Positions 46,205-56,345 of a DNA stretch of 64,000 nucleotides are shown one piece after another. Source of the DNA: Bacillota bacterium (GTDB lineage Bacteria > Bacillota > Desulfotomaculia > Desulfotomaculales > Desulfohalotomaculaceae); assembly GCA_009711615.1 (NCBI GenBank), contig VENI01000009.1:1-64000 (forward strand), written 5' to 3'. Below the pieces are notes generated by a model, which had not been told where the DNA came from, made no database searches, and saw only the letters and a list, made by a program, of their open reading frames with translations. Within the stretch, counting starts at the first letter, position 1, and the number at the start of each line of letters is the position of its first letter. The position numbers were made by a program, and so were the translations under genes.

Positions 46205-48862
46205 CTACGCAAGTTGTCTTTTAACTAGTTGGGTAAACAAACCGTCTTGTTCAAATAACTCATCATAGCTACCACATTCAACTACCCGACCACGATCCAT
46301 AACCACTATTTTGTTGCAGTTAGCAATTGTACTTAACCTGTGCGCTATTACTACCCGGGTAGCTTTTAAGCTATCTAGACTTTCACTGACTATCTTTTGC
46401 GTTTTATTATCCAGTGCACTGGTGGCCTCATCAAAATAAATAATTTTTGGTCTGGAGATGATGGCTCGAGCAATTAGTAACCTTTGTTTTTGTCCACCAG
46501 AGAGTGTACCGCCCGCTTCGCTCACCATGGTATGCATACCCATCGGCATGCCTTTAATGTCATCTTCCATGCCCGCCATCCGGGCCGCCTCCCAGGCATC
46601 ATTGATGGTTAAGCCGGGGTTGGCTGCCACAATGTTATCGAATATGCTGCCATACATCAGTTGCCCACTCTGTAAAACTACTCCCAACTGACGACGGACC
46701 GCACGGATATCTACATTTTCCAAATCCTGCTGATCATAATAAATTTGTCCCGACTCCGATTTTTCAAAACCCAAAAGCAGCCTAAACAGTGTAGACTTAC
46801 CACTGCCGGAAGGCCCCACCAATCCCACATAATCACCTTTTTTAATATCTAACACCACATCATTTAATATTAGCGGGCCATTTTGTTGATAGCGGAAATT
46901 GACGTGGCTGATTTCAATATTGCCTTGAAGCTCCCCTGGGTCAACCTTATCTTGGTCAAACTCAGGTATTGCGTCCAAAATCGGTTTAGTCCTTTCATAC
47001 AATGGCTTGATAACATTAAGTTGCAAAACTACACCGGAAATTTCTAGCATTGCCCCTAAAAAGCTGGAGAAGGCTGAGTTAAAGGCAATAAATTTACCAG
47101 CACCCAATTGTACTCCTTGCAATTTCATCATGGAGTAAAAAATTAACGCCGTTGCAATAATATTTACCGTGGAATTAAAAACTTCCATTTTATTACCCAA
47201 ATTTTCTTTTCGATAGGTAACATCTCGCACATGGCTAAAATCTTTGGCCCAGTTATTAAAGGCTCGCTTTTCAGCACCGGATGTTTTGATTTTGCTGACC
47301 CCGCTTAACAAACCAAATATTTTACCAGACAGAGTATTATTTAAATCTACCAACTGCCGTTCATAGCGTATTTGTAAATAACCAAACAAGAGAGATATTG
47401 CCATTACAACAAGCACGATAATCGTACAAATTAGTGCCAATTGCCAACTGTAGTAAAACAGCAACATGAAGTAGAACACTGAAAAAATACCAGAAATCAT
47501 GGTGTTTGCAACGGCACCGGATAATATGCTTCTAATTTGACTAATGCCCATGGCCCGATTGGCCAACTCCCCGGCGGTGAAGTCTTTAAAAAATGACACT
47601 GGCAAACTGAGTAACCTATCCCAAATGGCAGCTTGCAGGTCTGCTTCCGTTCGCCCTTCTATACGGTGCATGGCAAAGGCTCTAGTTAAATTAAAAGCAA
47701 AGGTGGTAACGGCAATGGCAATAAGCAGAAAGCCAATTTGGGTTAACAGCACCTTTTCACCATCAGGAATAACTCGGTCAAAAATTATCCCCGTCACTAT
47801 CGGGGTCAGCGCCCCCAACATGCCACCCAATATGCCCATAGCAATAACCGCTATGGCATCTATTTTCCAGATACTATCTGCTAAGTATCTCAGTAGGTCT
47901 TTTATTTTAATAACCTTGGCTGGCAGCGGACGGTAGAAAGTACAGGCTTGTGCTTTAATGATATCCGCCACCGCACTATCAACTACCACCTGAGTATTGT
48001 CAGCCGGATCGTACAAAACATATTTTTTGGGGGAGATTGGTAACAATGCCACTGGTTGCCCATTATCTTCCTTATAGGCCAGCATGGCGCCATTGTCTTC
48101 TTTCCACCATGTATCCTTTAAAATAATTTGCCTAATCCTAATTTGCGACGCCCGAGCTATGTAACCCAACAAATCTTTTGATTCGGCATTGTTTTTCTTT
48201 AATCCGTAAGATGGCATAATACTAATCTTTTTGGCCTTACCCACAGCGACACAAGCCTTAAATAGCAAATTGTCAATTAGTAATTCTTCAGTGACGACAT
48301 CTTTTTCATTAAGATTTAAGGTGTTTTCTAGTCGATGCAGACCACTACTCATATGAGCTTTATCTTTTTCTTCTTTTAACTTGTTATTTATAACTTCTTC
48401 CTTTTGAGCCAAAATCACCTTGGCCAGTGCTTGGACAAAAACATTCTTATTAAAGTCCGCCAGTTGATCAAATGTTGATTCTACATCCCAATCAGATATG
48501 ACATCCCACTTTGCTGTCCAACGCTTTAGCAACTGAGTAATTTCATTATTATCTAGATCATTGGGTACATTAGTAAGCTGATCCCAATTAAATTCCAGTA
48601 GCTCAGTACCGGTATGTCCCACTGCCAGCATACCGAACTGGCCCTCCTTTTCAGTAACAGGGTCGGCGCCAAAAAAAACATCTCCCTTGTTTACTGAAAA
48701 TAAGTAGTTCCGACTCCCGGTAGTATCTTTACTGATCACTTTAGTGACAAATATATCTACCTTTCCCTTTTGAACAAACCACCCTTTTTTGTTGGACAGA
48801 AGCAAAGGCCTATTGCCCCCGGCTTTTATCTGGATATATTCCAAATTGTTAAAAAAACTCAA
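46205..48862 (-). CDS. NHLM-type ABC transporter, second (non-peptidase) ABC protein
   Basis: 885 aa. The N-terminal third is a cyclic-nucleotide-binding-like region and a linker (KKGWFVQKGKVDIFVTKVI); then six membrane segments, and an ABC ATPase with GPSGSGKSTLF (Walker A), LSGGQKQRLLIARAI (signature) and IIYFDEATSALD (Walker B). This corresponds to the second transporter of NHLM bacteriocin systems (TIGR03797-like), found beside the C39 peptidase ABC protein. The two probably form a heterodimer. Start is TTG with AAAGAGGGG upstream. Confidence 0.88.
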   Translation of the reverse strand: MSFFNNLEYIQIKAGGNRPLLLSNKKGWFVQKGKVDIFVTKVISKDTTGSRNYLFSVNKGDVFFGADPVTEKEGQFGMLAVGHTGTELLEFNWDQLTNVPNDLDNNEITQLLKRWTAKWDVISDWDVESTFDQLADFNKNVFVQALAKVILAQKEEVINNKLKEEKDKAHMSSGLHRLENTLNLNEKDVVTEELLIDNLLFKACVAVGKAKKISIMPSYGLKKNNAESKDLLGYIARASQIRIRQIILKDTWWKEDNGAMLAYKEDNGQPVALLPISPKKYVLYDPADNTQVVVDSAVADIIKAQACTFYRPLPAKVIKIKDLLRYLADSIWKIDAIAVIAMGILGGMLGALTPIVTGIIFDRVIPDGEKVLLTQIGFLLIAIAVTTFAFNLTRAFAMHRIEGRTEADLQAAIWDRLLSLPVSFFKDFTAGELANRAMGISQIRSILSGAVANTMISGIFSVFYFMLLFYYSWQLALICTIIVLVVMAISLLFGYLQIRYERQLVDLNNTLSGKIFGLLSGVSKIKTSGAEKRAFNNWAKDFSHVRDVTYRKENLGNKMEVFNSTVNIIATALIFYSMMKLQGVQLGAGKFIAFNSAFSSFLGAMLEISGVVLQLNVIKPLYERTKPILDAIPEFDQDKVDPGELQGNIEISHVNFRYQQNGPLILNDVVLDIKKGDYVGLVGPSGSGKSTLFRLLLGFEKSESGQIYYDQQDLENVDIRAVRRQLGVVLQSGQLMYGSIFDNIVAANPGLTINDAWEAARMAGMEDDIKGMPMGMHTMVSEAGGTLSGGQKQRLLIARAIISRPKIIYFDEATSALDNKTQKIVSESLDSLKATRVVIAHRLSTIANCNKIVVMDRGRVVECGSYDELFEQDGLFTQLVKRQLA

Positions 48863-48887
48863 GGTCCAACCCCTCTTTCGAGCTTAA

Positions 48888-51047
48888 TTAAGCACTAATC
48901 AGTTGTGCATAAAGCCCTTCGACATTTTTTAATTCATCGTGAGTACCGCGTTGTACAATTTTACCTCGATCCAAAACGATAATTTCGTCACAATCCCTAA
49001 TTGTACTCAACCGGTGAGCAACAATCACACAGGTGCAACCCCTACGACGAATATTTTCGTCTACAATTTTTTCTGTATGAACATCCAGAGCACTGGTGGC
49101 CTCATCAAGTATCAATATTGAGGGATTTCCAGTTAGTGCCCTGGCGATTTCCAACCTTTGGCTTTGCCCACCGCTAAAGTTGCTCCCACCTTCACTTACT
49201 TTGTGATCGTAACCTTTATCTCTGATGGCAATATCATCATGGATACAGGCATCCTTAGCGGCTCGTATGATATTAAATTCAGAAATGTTACTGTCCCACA
49301 TGGTCAAGTTGTCCTTAATTGTGCCATCAAACAGTGTAATATCTTGATCAACCACCGCCATGGAATTGATGATTACACTGCGAGGCAAGTCCTCTCTTTT
49401 CACTCTATCAAACAATACATCTCCCGACCAAGGCTGAAAAATCCCTGAAATCAATCTGGCTACCGTACTCTTACCACTACCAGAACCGCCAACCAGCGCC
49501 ACCCGTGAACCAGGTTTTAGCTTTAGATTAAATTTATCAATTAACGGCGGGTCCCAGGGATTATACCCAAATGATAAGTCTTTTACTTCTATATAGCCTT
49601 CTAATTTTTTGTAAGCATCTGTTTGGTTCGCCACAGCCACTTCTCTGTTGACATTTTCATCAATATTATATTTAAATACATCTTCTAATCGGTTAATATC
49701 ACCTTGCACTTGTTTCATCTTCATCCCCATTTGGGTTAATCCGTTTATTGGATCCATAAAGTTACCCAGTAACCCTTTGAAGGCAATTAAGCTACCAATG
49801 GTTAAGTTCCCATTGATGATAATTAATCCGCCCACAAACAGTACTACTACATCGGCAAACTCAGATAAAAAGTTAGGTAGATGGAATAGTACTTGTGTTG
49901 TTTTACCCAAACGCTGTTGAGCGTTAATTTCTTTGGCATGGTACCCGGACCATTTAGAAAAAAAGTCTGACTCTGATCCCGATGCTTTTAAGGTTTCAAT
50001 AATGTATAATCCTGATATTGAAAAACCCATCACCTTGCCTTTATCCTGCAGTAACTTTTTGTTTAAAGTTTCAATTTTATTGGAAGAATAAAACAGGTAA
50101 GCAATGCTTAAACTGGCCAATACTAACGATACCAGTGCTAGAATGACACTGAATTGAAACATCACCGTCAAGTAAAATCCAATTGTTAAAAAGCCAATGG
50201 CCGTTTCAGCTAGTTCTCTGGACAAAAAGGCAGCTACCTGATCATTACTTTGCATACGGTTGCTAATATCGCCAGCAGATCGTTGCTGGAAAAACACCAC
50301 CGGCAACCTGAATATATGCCAAAAAAACTTACCAGCATTGGTGATGGCGATTTTGGTCTCCATTTTCAAGAGATAGTGCTGCTGTAACCAAGTCAGTACT
50401 GCCTGCAAAATCACCACCGCCCCCATGGCCCAAAGCAAAGGTTTAAGCCAGTCATCCTTACCTCCCAGCAAAACATCATCAATAAAAATTTTGCTAAAGG
50501 TTGGAACAATTAAACCCGGTATTACCATCAAAAGACCGACTAAAACCATGTATATAATTGCCACCTTGGAACCAGTGAGCCAATTTTTTACCGATTCTAA
50601 AAAACTATTTCTTTTACCACTGGGTTCAAATTCAGAACCCGGTTCAAAGGTTAGCACCACCCCGGTAAATGCCAGGTCAAATTCCTCTTCTGAAAGGGTT
50701 TTAGGGCCACTGCCCGGGTCATTAATATAGACCTTATCCTTTATAAATCCTTCTAATACCACAAAGTGGTTAAAATTCCAGTGAATAATCGCTGGCAGCG
50801 GCATCTTTCTTAAATCCTGTGGTTCCTTTTGAAAACCTTTGGCATTAAACCCGTGTCGCCGGGAGGCCTTTAATATATTGCTGGCCTTCACCCCGTCACG
50901 GGTAACCCCACAATCTACCCTCAGTTGTTCCAGTGGTAGATGTTTTTTATGGTAAGCAAAAATCATTGCCAGTGAAGCTGCGCCACATTCCACTGCCTCC
51001 ATTTGTAGTATAGATGGAACTTTTTTTCTGTTTTTCGTATCTTGCAA
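48888..51047 (-). CDS. C39 peptidase / ABC exporter (NHLM type)
   Basis: About 719 aa. The N-terminal C39 peptidase has the catalytic Cys in EAVECGAASLAMI, the His in NFNHFVVLEGF and the Asp in INDPG. Six membrane segments and an ABC ATPase follow (GGSGSGKSTVARL, FSGGQSQRLEIARAL, SILILDEATSALD). It cleaves double-glycine leaders during export and should process the Nif11 precursor, and possibly the anti-sigma candidate. It corresponds to TIGR03796-like NHLM exporters. Start TTG at 51047, with GAGGTGAT upstream. Confidence 0.93.
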   Translation of the reverse strand: MQDTKNRKKVPSILQMEAVECGAASLAMIFAYHKKHLPLEQLRVDCGVTRDGVKASNILKASRRHGFNAKGFQKEPQDLRKMPLPAIIHWNFNHFVVLEGFIKDKVYINDPGSGPKTLSEEEFDLAFTGVVLTFEPGSEFEPSGKRNSFLESVKNWLTGSKVAIIYMVLVGLLMVIPGLIVPTFSKIFIDDVLLGGKDDWLKPLLWAMGAVVILQAVLTWLQQHYLLKMETKIAITNAGKFFWHIFRLPVVFFQQRSAGDISNRMQSNDQVAAFLSRELAETAIGFLTIGFYLTVMFQFSVILALVSLVLASLSIAYLFYSSNKIETLNKKLLQDKGKVMGFSISGLYIIETLKASGSESDFFSKWSGYHAKEINAQQRLGKTTQVLFHLPNFLSEFADVVVLFVGGLIIINGNLTIGSLIAFKGLLGNFMDPINGLTQMGMKMKQVQGDINRLEDVFKYNIDENVNREVAVANQTDAYKKLEGYIEVKDLSFGYNPWDPPLIDKFNLKLKPGSRVALVGGSGSGKSTVARLISGIFQPWSGDVLFDRVKREDLPRSVIINSMAVVDQDITLFDGTIKDNLTMWDSNISEFNIIRAAKDACIHDDIAIRDKGYDHKVSEGGSNFSGGQSQRLEIARALTGNPSILILDEATSALDVHTEKIVDENIRRRGCTCVIVAHRLSTIRDCDEIIVLDRGKIVQRGTHDELKNVEGLYAQLISA

Positions 51048-51082
51048 GGTTATCACCTCAACATTTCAAGCAGAATAAATAT

Positions 51083-52426
51083 TTAGATCGGCAAAAGCTT
51101 TTTAATAAAGGGTATTACCATGCTGATTGGTCTCCGCTGCTTAACCTTCACTTCTCCAGTACAAAAGGTACCACCATCTATCACAATTGGCGGTCCGTCA
51201 GGGGTGGACCATTTATAACCACTTACAGTACTAGTATCCATAACCAACTCTACTCTAACCTCAATGGGCGCACCCTCCCCTGATAATTGCTGTACCAGTT
51301 CATTATTACCCAGTGTCAGCATCATTCCGCGGGAGCTACTTGGATATTCTGAAGCAGAAACTACATTTCCCAGCATAAATCCGCTTTCTTCTTTCTTTAC
51401 TGTGCTGGGAGATATATTTACTTCCATACCAGGCTTTATTTTTTTCCCTTGTTCCACCGGCACATAAATAACTGCTTCCAATGAATCGGTTTTTTCTTTT
51501 TCTTTGGCAATGGTGCAAACAACACCTCCGGGTTGTACCATGTCACCCTTTTTAACTTGCATTTCCAGTACACGTCCGGAAGCATTGGCCACAATTTCAC
51601 TGTTATTCATTAAATCCCGTTGCAATTTTTTTATATTATTTTCCAAATCGATTATGGACACCACAATGGTATCCTTAAACCACTGTTTTTGGGCTTTAAA
51701 TTGTTCTTCTGCCTTTTTTAGCTGAGATAGCTCTAATTGATTAAGAATCTGCTTCTTAGTATTGTAATTTGACTGATCTACAATAAACTGGCGTTCTGCG
51801 TCGTTGTATTTTTTTTGTGAAATGGCACCACTTTGATAAAGCACTTTAATTTTGTTGAAGTTTTCTAAGCTAGCCTCATATCGAACCCTAGCTTGCTCCA
51901 ACTCATTCTTGGCTTGTTCGCTTTGAGTACTGTAGTACTTCCTTTGAGTCTCTAGATTTGCTCGGGCATTTTCAAAATCCCGATAAATTTCACCGATTTT
52001 ACCGTAAATATTATAATTAAGCTTACTGTTGTTCAGTTCGAGATTATCTAAGTCTATTGCTTTGGCAGCAGCCAGGTCTTCCTGCAGTTGATTAATCTCA
52101 GTAATTAAATCTGTCTGCTCTATTCTGGCTATTACATCACCTTTCTCAACATAATCACCGTCTTGCACACTGACATCAGTTATCTGACCGTTTGCATGAT
52201 GAATAACACTGGTAATGCCACCGCTGGATAAAATAATCCCTTTGCCCACTGCCTTTTCAGCTATGCTGCCAAAAATCCCCCAAACAAGGGCGGAAAATAT
52301 CAACATGCCAACAGCAATTAAGGCTAGCCATCCTATAGGTGTTGTCACCGTTAACCGCTGATCTAGTTCTTCTGGTGAGGATAATCTATCTAAGGATACT
52401 TTTCTAAAAAGCTTATTTTGTGACAT
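51083..52426 (-). CDS. NHLM-type HlyD-family secretion protein
   Basis: 447 aa. One N-terminal membrane segment (TPIGWLALIAVGMLIFSALVWG), then a biotinyl-lipoyl-like domain (ANGQITDVSVQDGDYVEKGDVIARI), a long coiled coil (about 95-270) and a second lipoyl/beta-barrel part. It would link the ABC exporter to the outer face. A Firmicute has no outer membrane, so its role is as the adaptor of the NHLM exporter. It is 27 bases before the C39 gene. Confidence 0.9.
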   Translation of the reverse strand: MSQNKLFRKVSLDRLSSPEELDQRLTVTTPIGWLALIAVGMLIFSALVWGIFGSIAEKAVGKGIILSSGGITSVIHHANGQITDVSVQDGDYVEKGDVIARIEQTDLITEINQLQEDLAAAKAIDLDNLELNNSKLNYNIYGKIGEIYRDFENARANLETQRKYYSTQSEQAKNELEQARVRYEASLENFNKIKVLYQSGAISQKKYNDAERQFIVDQSNYNTKKQILNQLELSQLKKAEEQFKAQKQWFKDTIVVSIIDLENNIKKLQRDLMNNSEIVANASGRVLEMQVKKGDMVQPGGVVCTIAKEKEKTDSLEAVIYVPVEQGKKIKPGMEVNISPSTVKKEESGFMLGNVVSASEYPSSSRGMMLTLGNNELVQQLSGEGAPIEVRVELVMDTSTVSGYKWSTPDGPPIVIDGGTFCTGEVKVKQRRPISMVIPFIKKLLPI

Positions 52427-52456
52427 GAACTTATTCCTTTCTTTTGTTAATTAAGT

Positions 52457-53602
52457 TCAATCAATATACTTAAAATGATCGTCGACCACTATCTTTTTGT
52501 AAATTTCTCTACCCTCTATTTCACCGTATTCGTTAAAACTTATTGTCCCTGAGACAGTTTCCCACTGTTGCATTTGCCGTAAGTAACCTGCTAGCACTGC
52601 TGGTGAATAACTATTGGTTTCGTTGATTGCGTGGGCAATCAGTTGCACTGATTCATACCCTTGTATTGCCCACACACCCGGTTTTCCGTTGTATTTTTCT
52701 TGATATTTTTTAGTAAATTGTTCTAACTCAGGCCGATTATTAAAAGGACTATATGTAGTGGCAATCACTACACCCTCGGCATCTTTACCAAGTACTTCAA
52801 TAAAATTACCCACATCTAAACCATCAGCAGATATAATATTGGCATCTGCATCCATTTTTTTAAATTCCCTTATAAATGTAGCACCTTCAGGCATATTAAG
52901 GGCCAGCAGCACAACGTCATATTCTAGAGCCTTCCATTTATCATAAACTGCTTTAAATTGTTCTTTAGTTACTAAACCCGAACTCCTATCAACAATCTTA
53001 ATATCATTTTCCCTAGCCTTATCTTCTATAGCATCTGCCAGATTTTCTCCGTAAGAACTTTCCTCATAATAAATTACTGCTTTTTGATAGCCTTTATCAT
53101 TGGCATAAGCAGACATTTCCCCAGCTATTTTCTTATCACTACTGATATTCTGTAAAATGTATTTATGCTTTTTTTCTGTTAAATCTGGATTGGATACCGT
53201 TGGCACCACCATCAACATCCCTGCATCTTCGTATATGCTTGATATTGGTATGCATATATCAGAAAACCAGTGTCCTATCACGGCTACCATGCGGGTATCT
53301 TCACTGAACTCTTGGGCTATATCAACTGCAGTTTTAAAATCACCTTTGTCATCAACTATTTTTATTTGTATTTCTTTACCATTAATTTTCTCAAGATTTA
53401 TATCAGCCTCTGCTAACTCTATCCCTTTCAAAAAATTAGTGTTTTTCTTAGCAAATTCAAGAGGCACAGGTACACCAATGATTATGTTATCTCCCTTACC
53501 CGCATCTTTTTCCCTCTGTTCCGCTAAATCATTATTTAAGCATCCACTTAGCATAAAAAGCGAAACAATGCATAACATAAATATCTTTGCAATATGGTTC
53601 AT
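52457..53602 (-). CDS. lipoprotein, branched-chain-amino-acid-type substrate-binding protein
   Basis: 381 aa. Signal peptide with lipobox LSGC at about residues 18-21, then a periplasmic-binding fold of the Leu/Ile/Val type: IIIGVPVPLEFAKKNTNFLKG, GIELAEADIN, MVAVIGHWFSDICIPISSIYEDA and ALEYDVVLLALNMPEGATF. No permease or ATPase is next to it. It sits between the MFS-like gene and the exporter genes and could sense or bind the exported peptide or a ligand. The ribosome-binding site is AGAGGTC. Confidence 0.8.
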   Translation of the reverse strand: MNHIAKIFMLCIVSLFMLSGCLNNDLAEQREKDAGKGDNIIIGVPVPLEFAKKNTNFLKGIELAEADINLEKINGKEIQIKIVDDKGDFKTAVDIAQEFSEDTRMVAVIGHWFSDICIPISSIYEDAGMLMVVPTVSNPDLTEKKHKYILQNISSDKKIAGEMSAYANDKGYQKAVIYYEESSYGENLADAIEDKARENDIKIVDRSSGLVTKEQFKAVYDKWKALEYDVVLLALNMPEGATFIREFKKMDADANIISADGLDVGNFIEVLGKDAEGVVIATTYSPFNNRPELEQFTKKYQEKYNGKPGVWAIQGYESVQLIAHAINETNSYSPAVLAGYLRQMQQWETVSGTISFNEYGEIEGREIYKKIVVDDHFKYID

Positions 53603-53648
53603 ATTAAAGACCTCTATTCACTTAAATATTTGAAACGAGGATGTGCAA

Positions 53649-55967
53649 TTAACCTGTTTCCGAAGTATTATGGTGCGTCGGCTTAAATTTAGTGAGAAAG
53701 ATAAATACCAACAGCAGCATCAATATTACTAAGGAAATCAGTCCCACCCCCATTCTCATTCCTAGAGACAAAGCCACACCATATATTATTGGCCCAGCCA
53801 TTCTGCTTAAATTAACCATTACACTGAAATATGCTATTCCTTTGTTGATTTCTAAATCCTTAATTCCTTTTAAGTTTAAAAAATAGTTGGTTTTCATTGA
53901 CACACCAAAGCTTTCTGCAATGCCTAGTAAAACAATAGTTACAAAGGCTGACGTAACCGTACCAAATAGAATAAAGGTTGCTAATGCACAAACCACTATA
54001 AATAAAGACATTATTATGCCATTGGTATTACCTAGTTTATTGCTGGCATACCTTGTCAAAATTGGCCCTAAATAGATTATAAAAAGACCGTTTAGCAGAA
54101 AACCCCTACTGATATCGCTCTGAGTAAGATTATTACTTGATGCAAACAACGGGAAATAGTAGTCTAGAAATGCTCCACTGACAAAGAAAGGTATAAATAT
54201 ACATGCGAGAAATACTACTGCTTTTTTATCCGTAATGAAGTTAATAAATTTTTCTAAAGCAGAACTGCTACTGGTTACTCTTACTTCAATTTCAAATTCC
54301 GTTAGTAGTCTTCTAGCAAAGATAAATGGAATAACTGCTGTGATGGCAGCTAAATAAAATATGGCGTCATAACCGATCCTATCAGCTAACATACCTCCAA
54401 TTACTGCGCCACAGTTTAGTCCTGCTATAGACCCTGACCCAAATTCTGCAATGGCAGTATTTTTTTCCGGTAATGAAACCACCAAACTGCGTAATGCCAT
54501 CATAATAAAACCGACGCCCAAACCAGCTATCGCTCTTGAAAAAACAAAAGGAATAGCACTGGCACTTAGTCCTGATAGCAAATTGCCCCCTGCTAGAAAC
54601 AAGACGCCAATGTAAAATATTGCTCGCCAACCTTTTTTATCAATTAGCCAACCAGCCAAAAATATTGCCAATACTCCCCCCAACATTTCTGCAGAAAGTG
54701 GCAATCCCAAAACTACATCTTTAGGCAATCCTAACAAGGGCAAATATAGATTTTTCATTACAATGGGTACAAATGTTATAGACATAAACACACATATGTT
54801 AACTAAAAAAGACAGAGACCTTACTAACCCGTGGCTGGTTCCAATTTCACAGCTACTTCCCTGAGTAACACCTTTTGTTTGGTTTTTTATCATTATTATT
54901 ACAGCCAATAACGTCAGCTCTATCATGAAAAATATAGAAATAACCAACACGGTAAGCATATCTAAAAGGATTTTATTCATTTGCTGCCCGACGTAGTCAT
55001 TAGAAACAGTGATAGTAATTCTGTTAAATTCTTGAGGATTTTGTGAATTTAATTCCCCTGATGGGACCAAGCTAACGTCATCAATTTGTGGTAAACTATC
55101 TTTAATTGAATTAAGGTATTTATCAAAACCCTCTATGTTTTGCAAGCTAATTCCTTTGGTATATACACTTTCAATATTTTTTTCCACAATATTTTGTATG
55201 AAATCTTTACTTTTATAAGACATGTCTATATATGCATTTTTAAAGAGAAAATAGTTAACACCACTATACAAAAGTTGTGCTGACCCAAGAACTGCAATAA
55301 AAATAAATAAAACCTTTTTCTTGTTGATTACGTTATTTTCATAAAATTTGGTCTTAAAAAACACTATGGCTAAAATAACTAAAGTGATCATTGCAATGCC
55401 TACTAAGTAACCAACCAACTGTTTAGTATACATACTATTTAATTGTAGAAAGGTACCTTTAGGAAAAACCATTGCGAGGCTAGCAACATGGTGAGCATCA
55501 TTGTCATTGATTCTAATGAATAGATAAGCCTTTCCCTCATAAAACTGGTAGCTAAGATTTTCATTAACTGTATTTTGTTTAAATACCGCTGCCTTCAGCA
55601 ATTCATTGGGTAACTGACTATCTCTGACAAAACCATTTAAGTCGTATAAAACATCACTATTGGCGGAAACTATTTTTACCTCTTCAACTTCCGGAATTAC
55701 ATCTTTTAATTCATTTAACGTATCATTCATACCATAATAATTATTTATTGGCTTGCCGTAACTTAGGGCATACTCAATTTTTCTCACTAATTCATTTCCG
55801 GCAACAGCATATGTATTAACTAAAGAATTATTGTAGTTGCTGGCAAAAGTCATATAGTTTACCATCCCAGAAAACGACATAATGATGACTAACAACAGAA
55901 AGGCCATAGTTAATATTTTATAACGCACATTTTTTATTGAATTAATATCATTGGAACCGCTCTCCAA
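53649..55967 (-). CDS. MFS protein with N-terminal extracytoplasmic sensor segments
   Basis: About 772 aa. A membrane helix (about 20-40), an extracellular segment of about 140 aa, two helices, a second extracellular segment and another helix precede a major facilitator core. The core (about residues 390-780) has 12 helices, with LIDKKGWRAIFYIGVLFLAGG and ADRIGYDAIFYL as MFS loop motifs. The N-terminal half resembles sensor domains of histidine kinases or chemoreceptors. Such a sensor/transporter fusion is unusual. The start is TTG at 55967, with GGAGGGG upstream. It may confer immunity or sense the peptide. Confidence 0.72.
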   Translation of the reverse strand: MESGSNDINSIKNVRYKILTMAFLLLVIIMSFSGMVNYMTFASNYNNSLVNTYAVAGNELVRKIEYALSYGKPINNYYGMNDTLNELKDVIPEVEEVKIVSANSDVLYDLNGFVRDSQLPNELLKAAVFKQNTVNENLSYQFYEGKAYLFIRINDNDAHHVASLAMVFPKGTFLQLNSMYTKQLVGYLVGIAMITLVILAIVFFKTKFYENNVINKKKVLFIFIAVLGSAQLLYSGVNYFLFKNAYIDMSYKSKDFIQNIVEKNIESVYTKGISLQNIEGFDKYLNSIKDSLPQIDDVSLVPSGELNSQNPQEFNRITITVSNDYVGQQMNKILLDMLTVLVISIFFMIELTLLAVIIMIKNQTKGVTQGSSCEIGTSHGLVRSLSFLVNICVFMSITFVPIVMKNLYLPLLGLPKDVVLGLPLSAEMLGGVLAIFLAGWLIDKKGWRAIFYIGVLFLAGGNLLSGLSASAIPFVFSRAIAGLGVGFIMMALRSLVVSLPEKNTAIAEFGSGSIAGLNCGAVIGGMLADRIGYDAIFYLAAITAVIPFIFARRLLTEFEIEVRVTSSSSALEKFINFITDKKAVVFLACIFIPFFVSGAFLDYYFPLFASSNNLTQSDISRGFLLNGLFIIYLGPILTRYASNKLGNTNGIIMSLFIVVCALATFILFGTVTSAFVTIVLLGIAESFGVSMKTNYFLNLKGIKDLEINKGIAYFSVMVNLSRMAGPIIYGVALSLGMRMGVGLISLVILMLLLVFIFLTKFKPTHHNTSETG

Positions 55968-56079
55968 TTCAACCCCTCCATTAAAACAAATCAATTGTAG
56001 TGAACATAATCGGCATATTTGATATAAACTAGTTATTATATTTCTGCAAGACTGCTATACTTCATGTTTCAGATAGATT

Positions 56080-56322
56080 TCACTTCCATACCCCTGGGAA
56101 TTCCCCATCAACAGCCATACAATACAGCAAGTTTTCCGGCGATTTTTCCCGTAGATCCGGCATTTTGAATTTTTGTGTGCCGTCACCGCCAAACCGTGTA
56201 CCAAGCAGCATATAGAGCTTGGGGTATTGGTTAATATATAAGGCCTGTCCCGCACAAGCTAACCAGCCGTCAGGTGTTTTACCATATGGAAAAAGCCGTA
56301 TTTCCCCTAAAATCACTTTCAT
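56080..56322 (-). CDS. mini tail-collar domain protein
   Basis: About 80 aa. It has the phage tail-collar pattern GEIRLFPYGKTPDGWLACAG, GQALYINQYPKLYMLLGTRF and GGDGTQKFKMPDLR, in a short stand-alone form that ends YCMAVDGEFP. Short tail-collar proteins of 80-90 aa are known in Firmicutes, without an assigned role. It is the first gene after the LuxR-type regulator and is preceded by a promoter with an 18-bp palindrome. Start is ATG at 56322 or the GTG just before it. Confidence 0.75.
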   Translation of the reverse strand: MKVILGEIRLFPYGKTPDGWLACAGQALYINQYPKLYMLLGTRFGGDGTQKFKMPDLREKSPENLLYCMAVDGEFPGVWK

Positions 56323-56345
56323 CACCTACTATACTTTCAAGCCTC

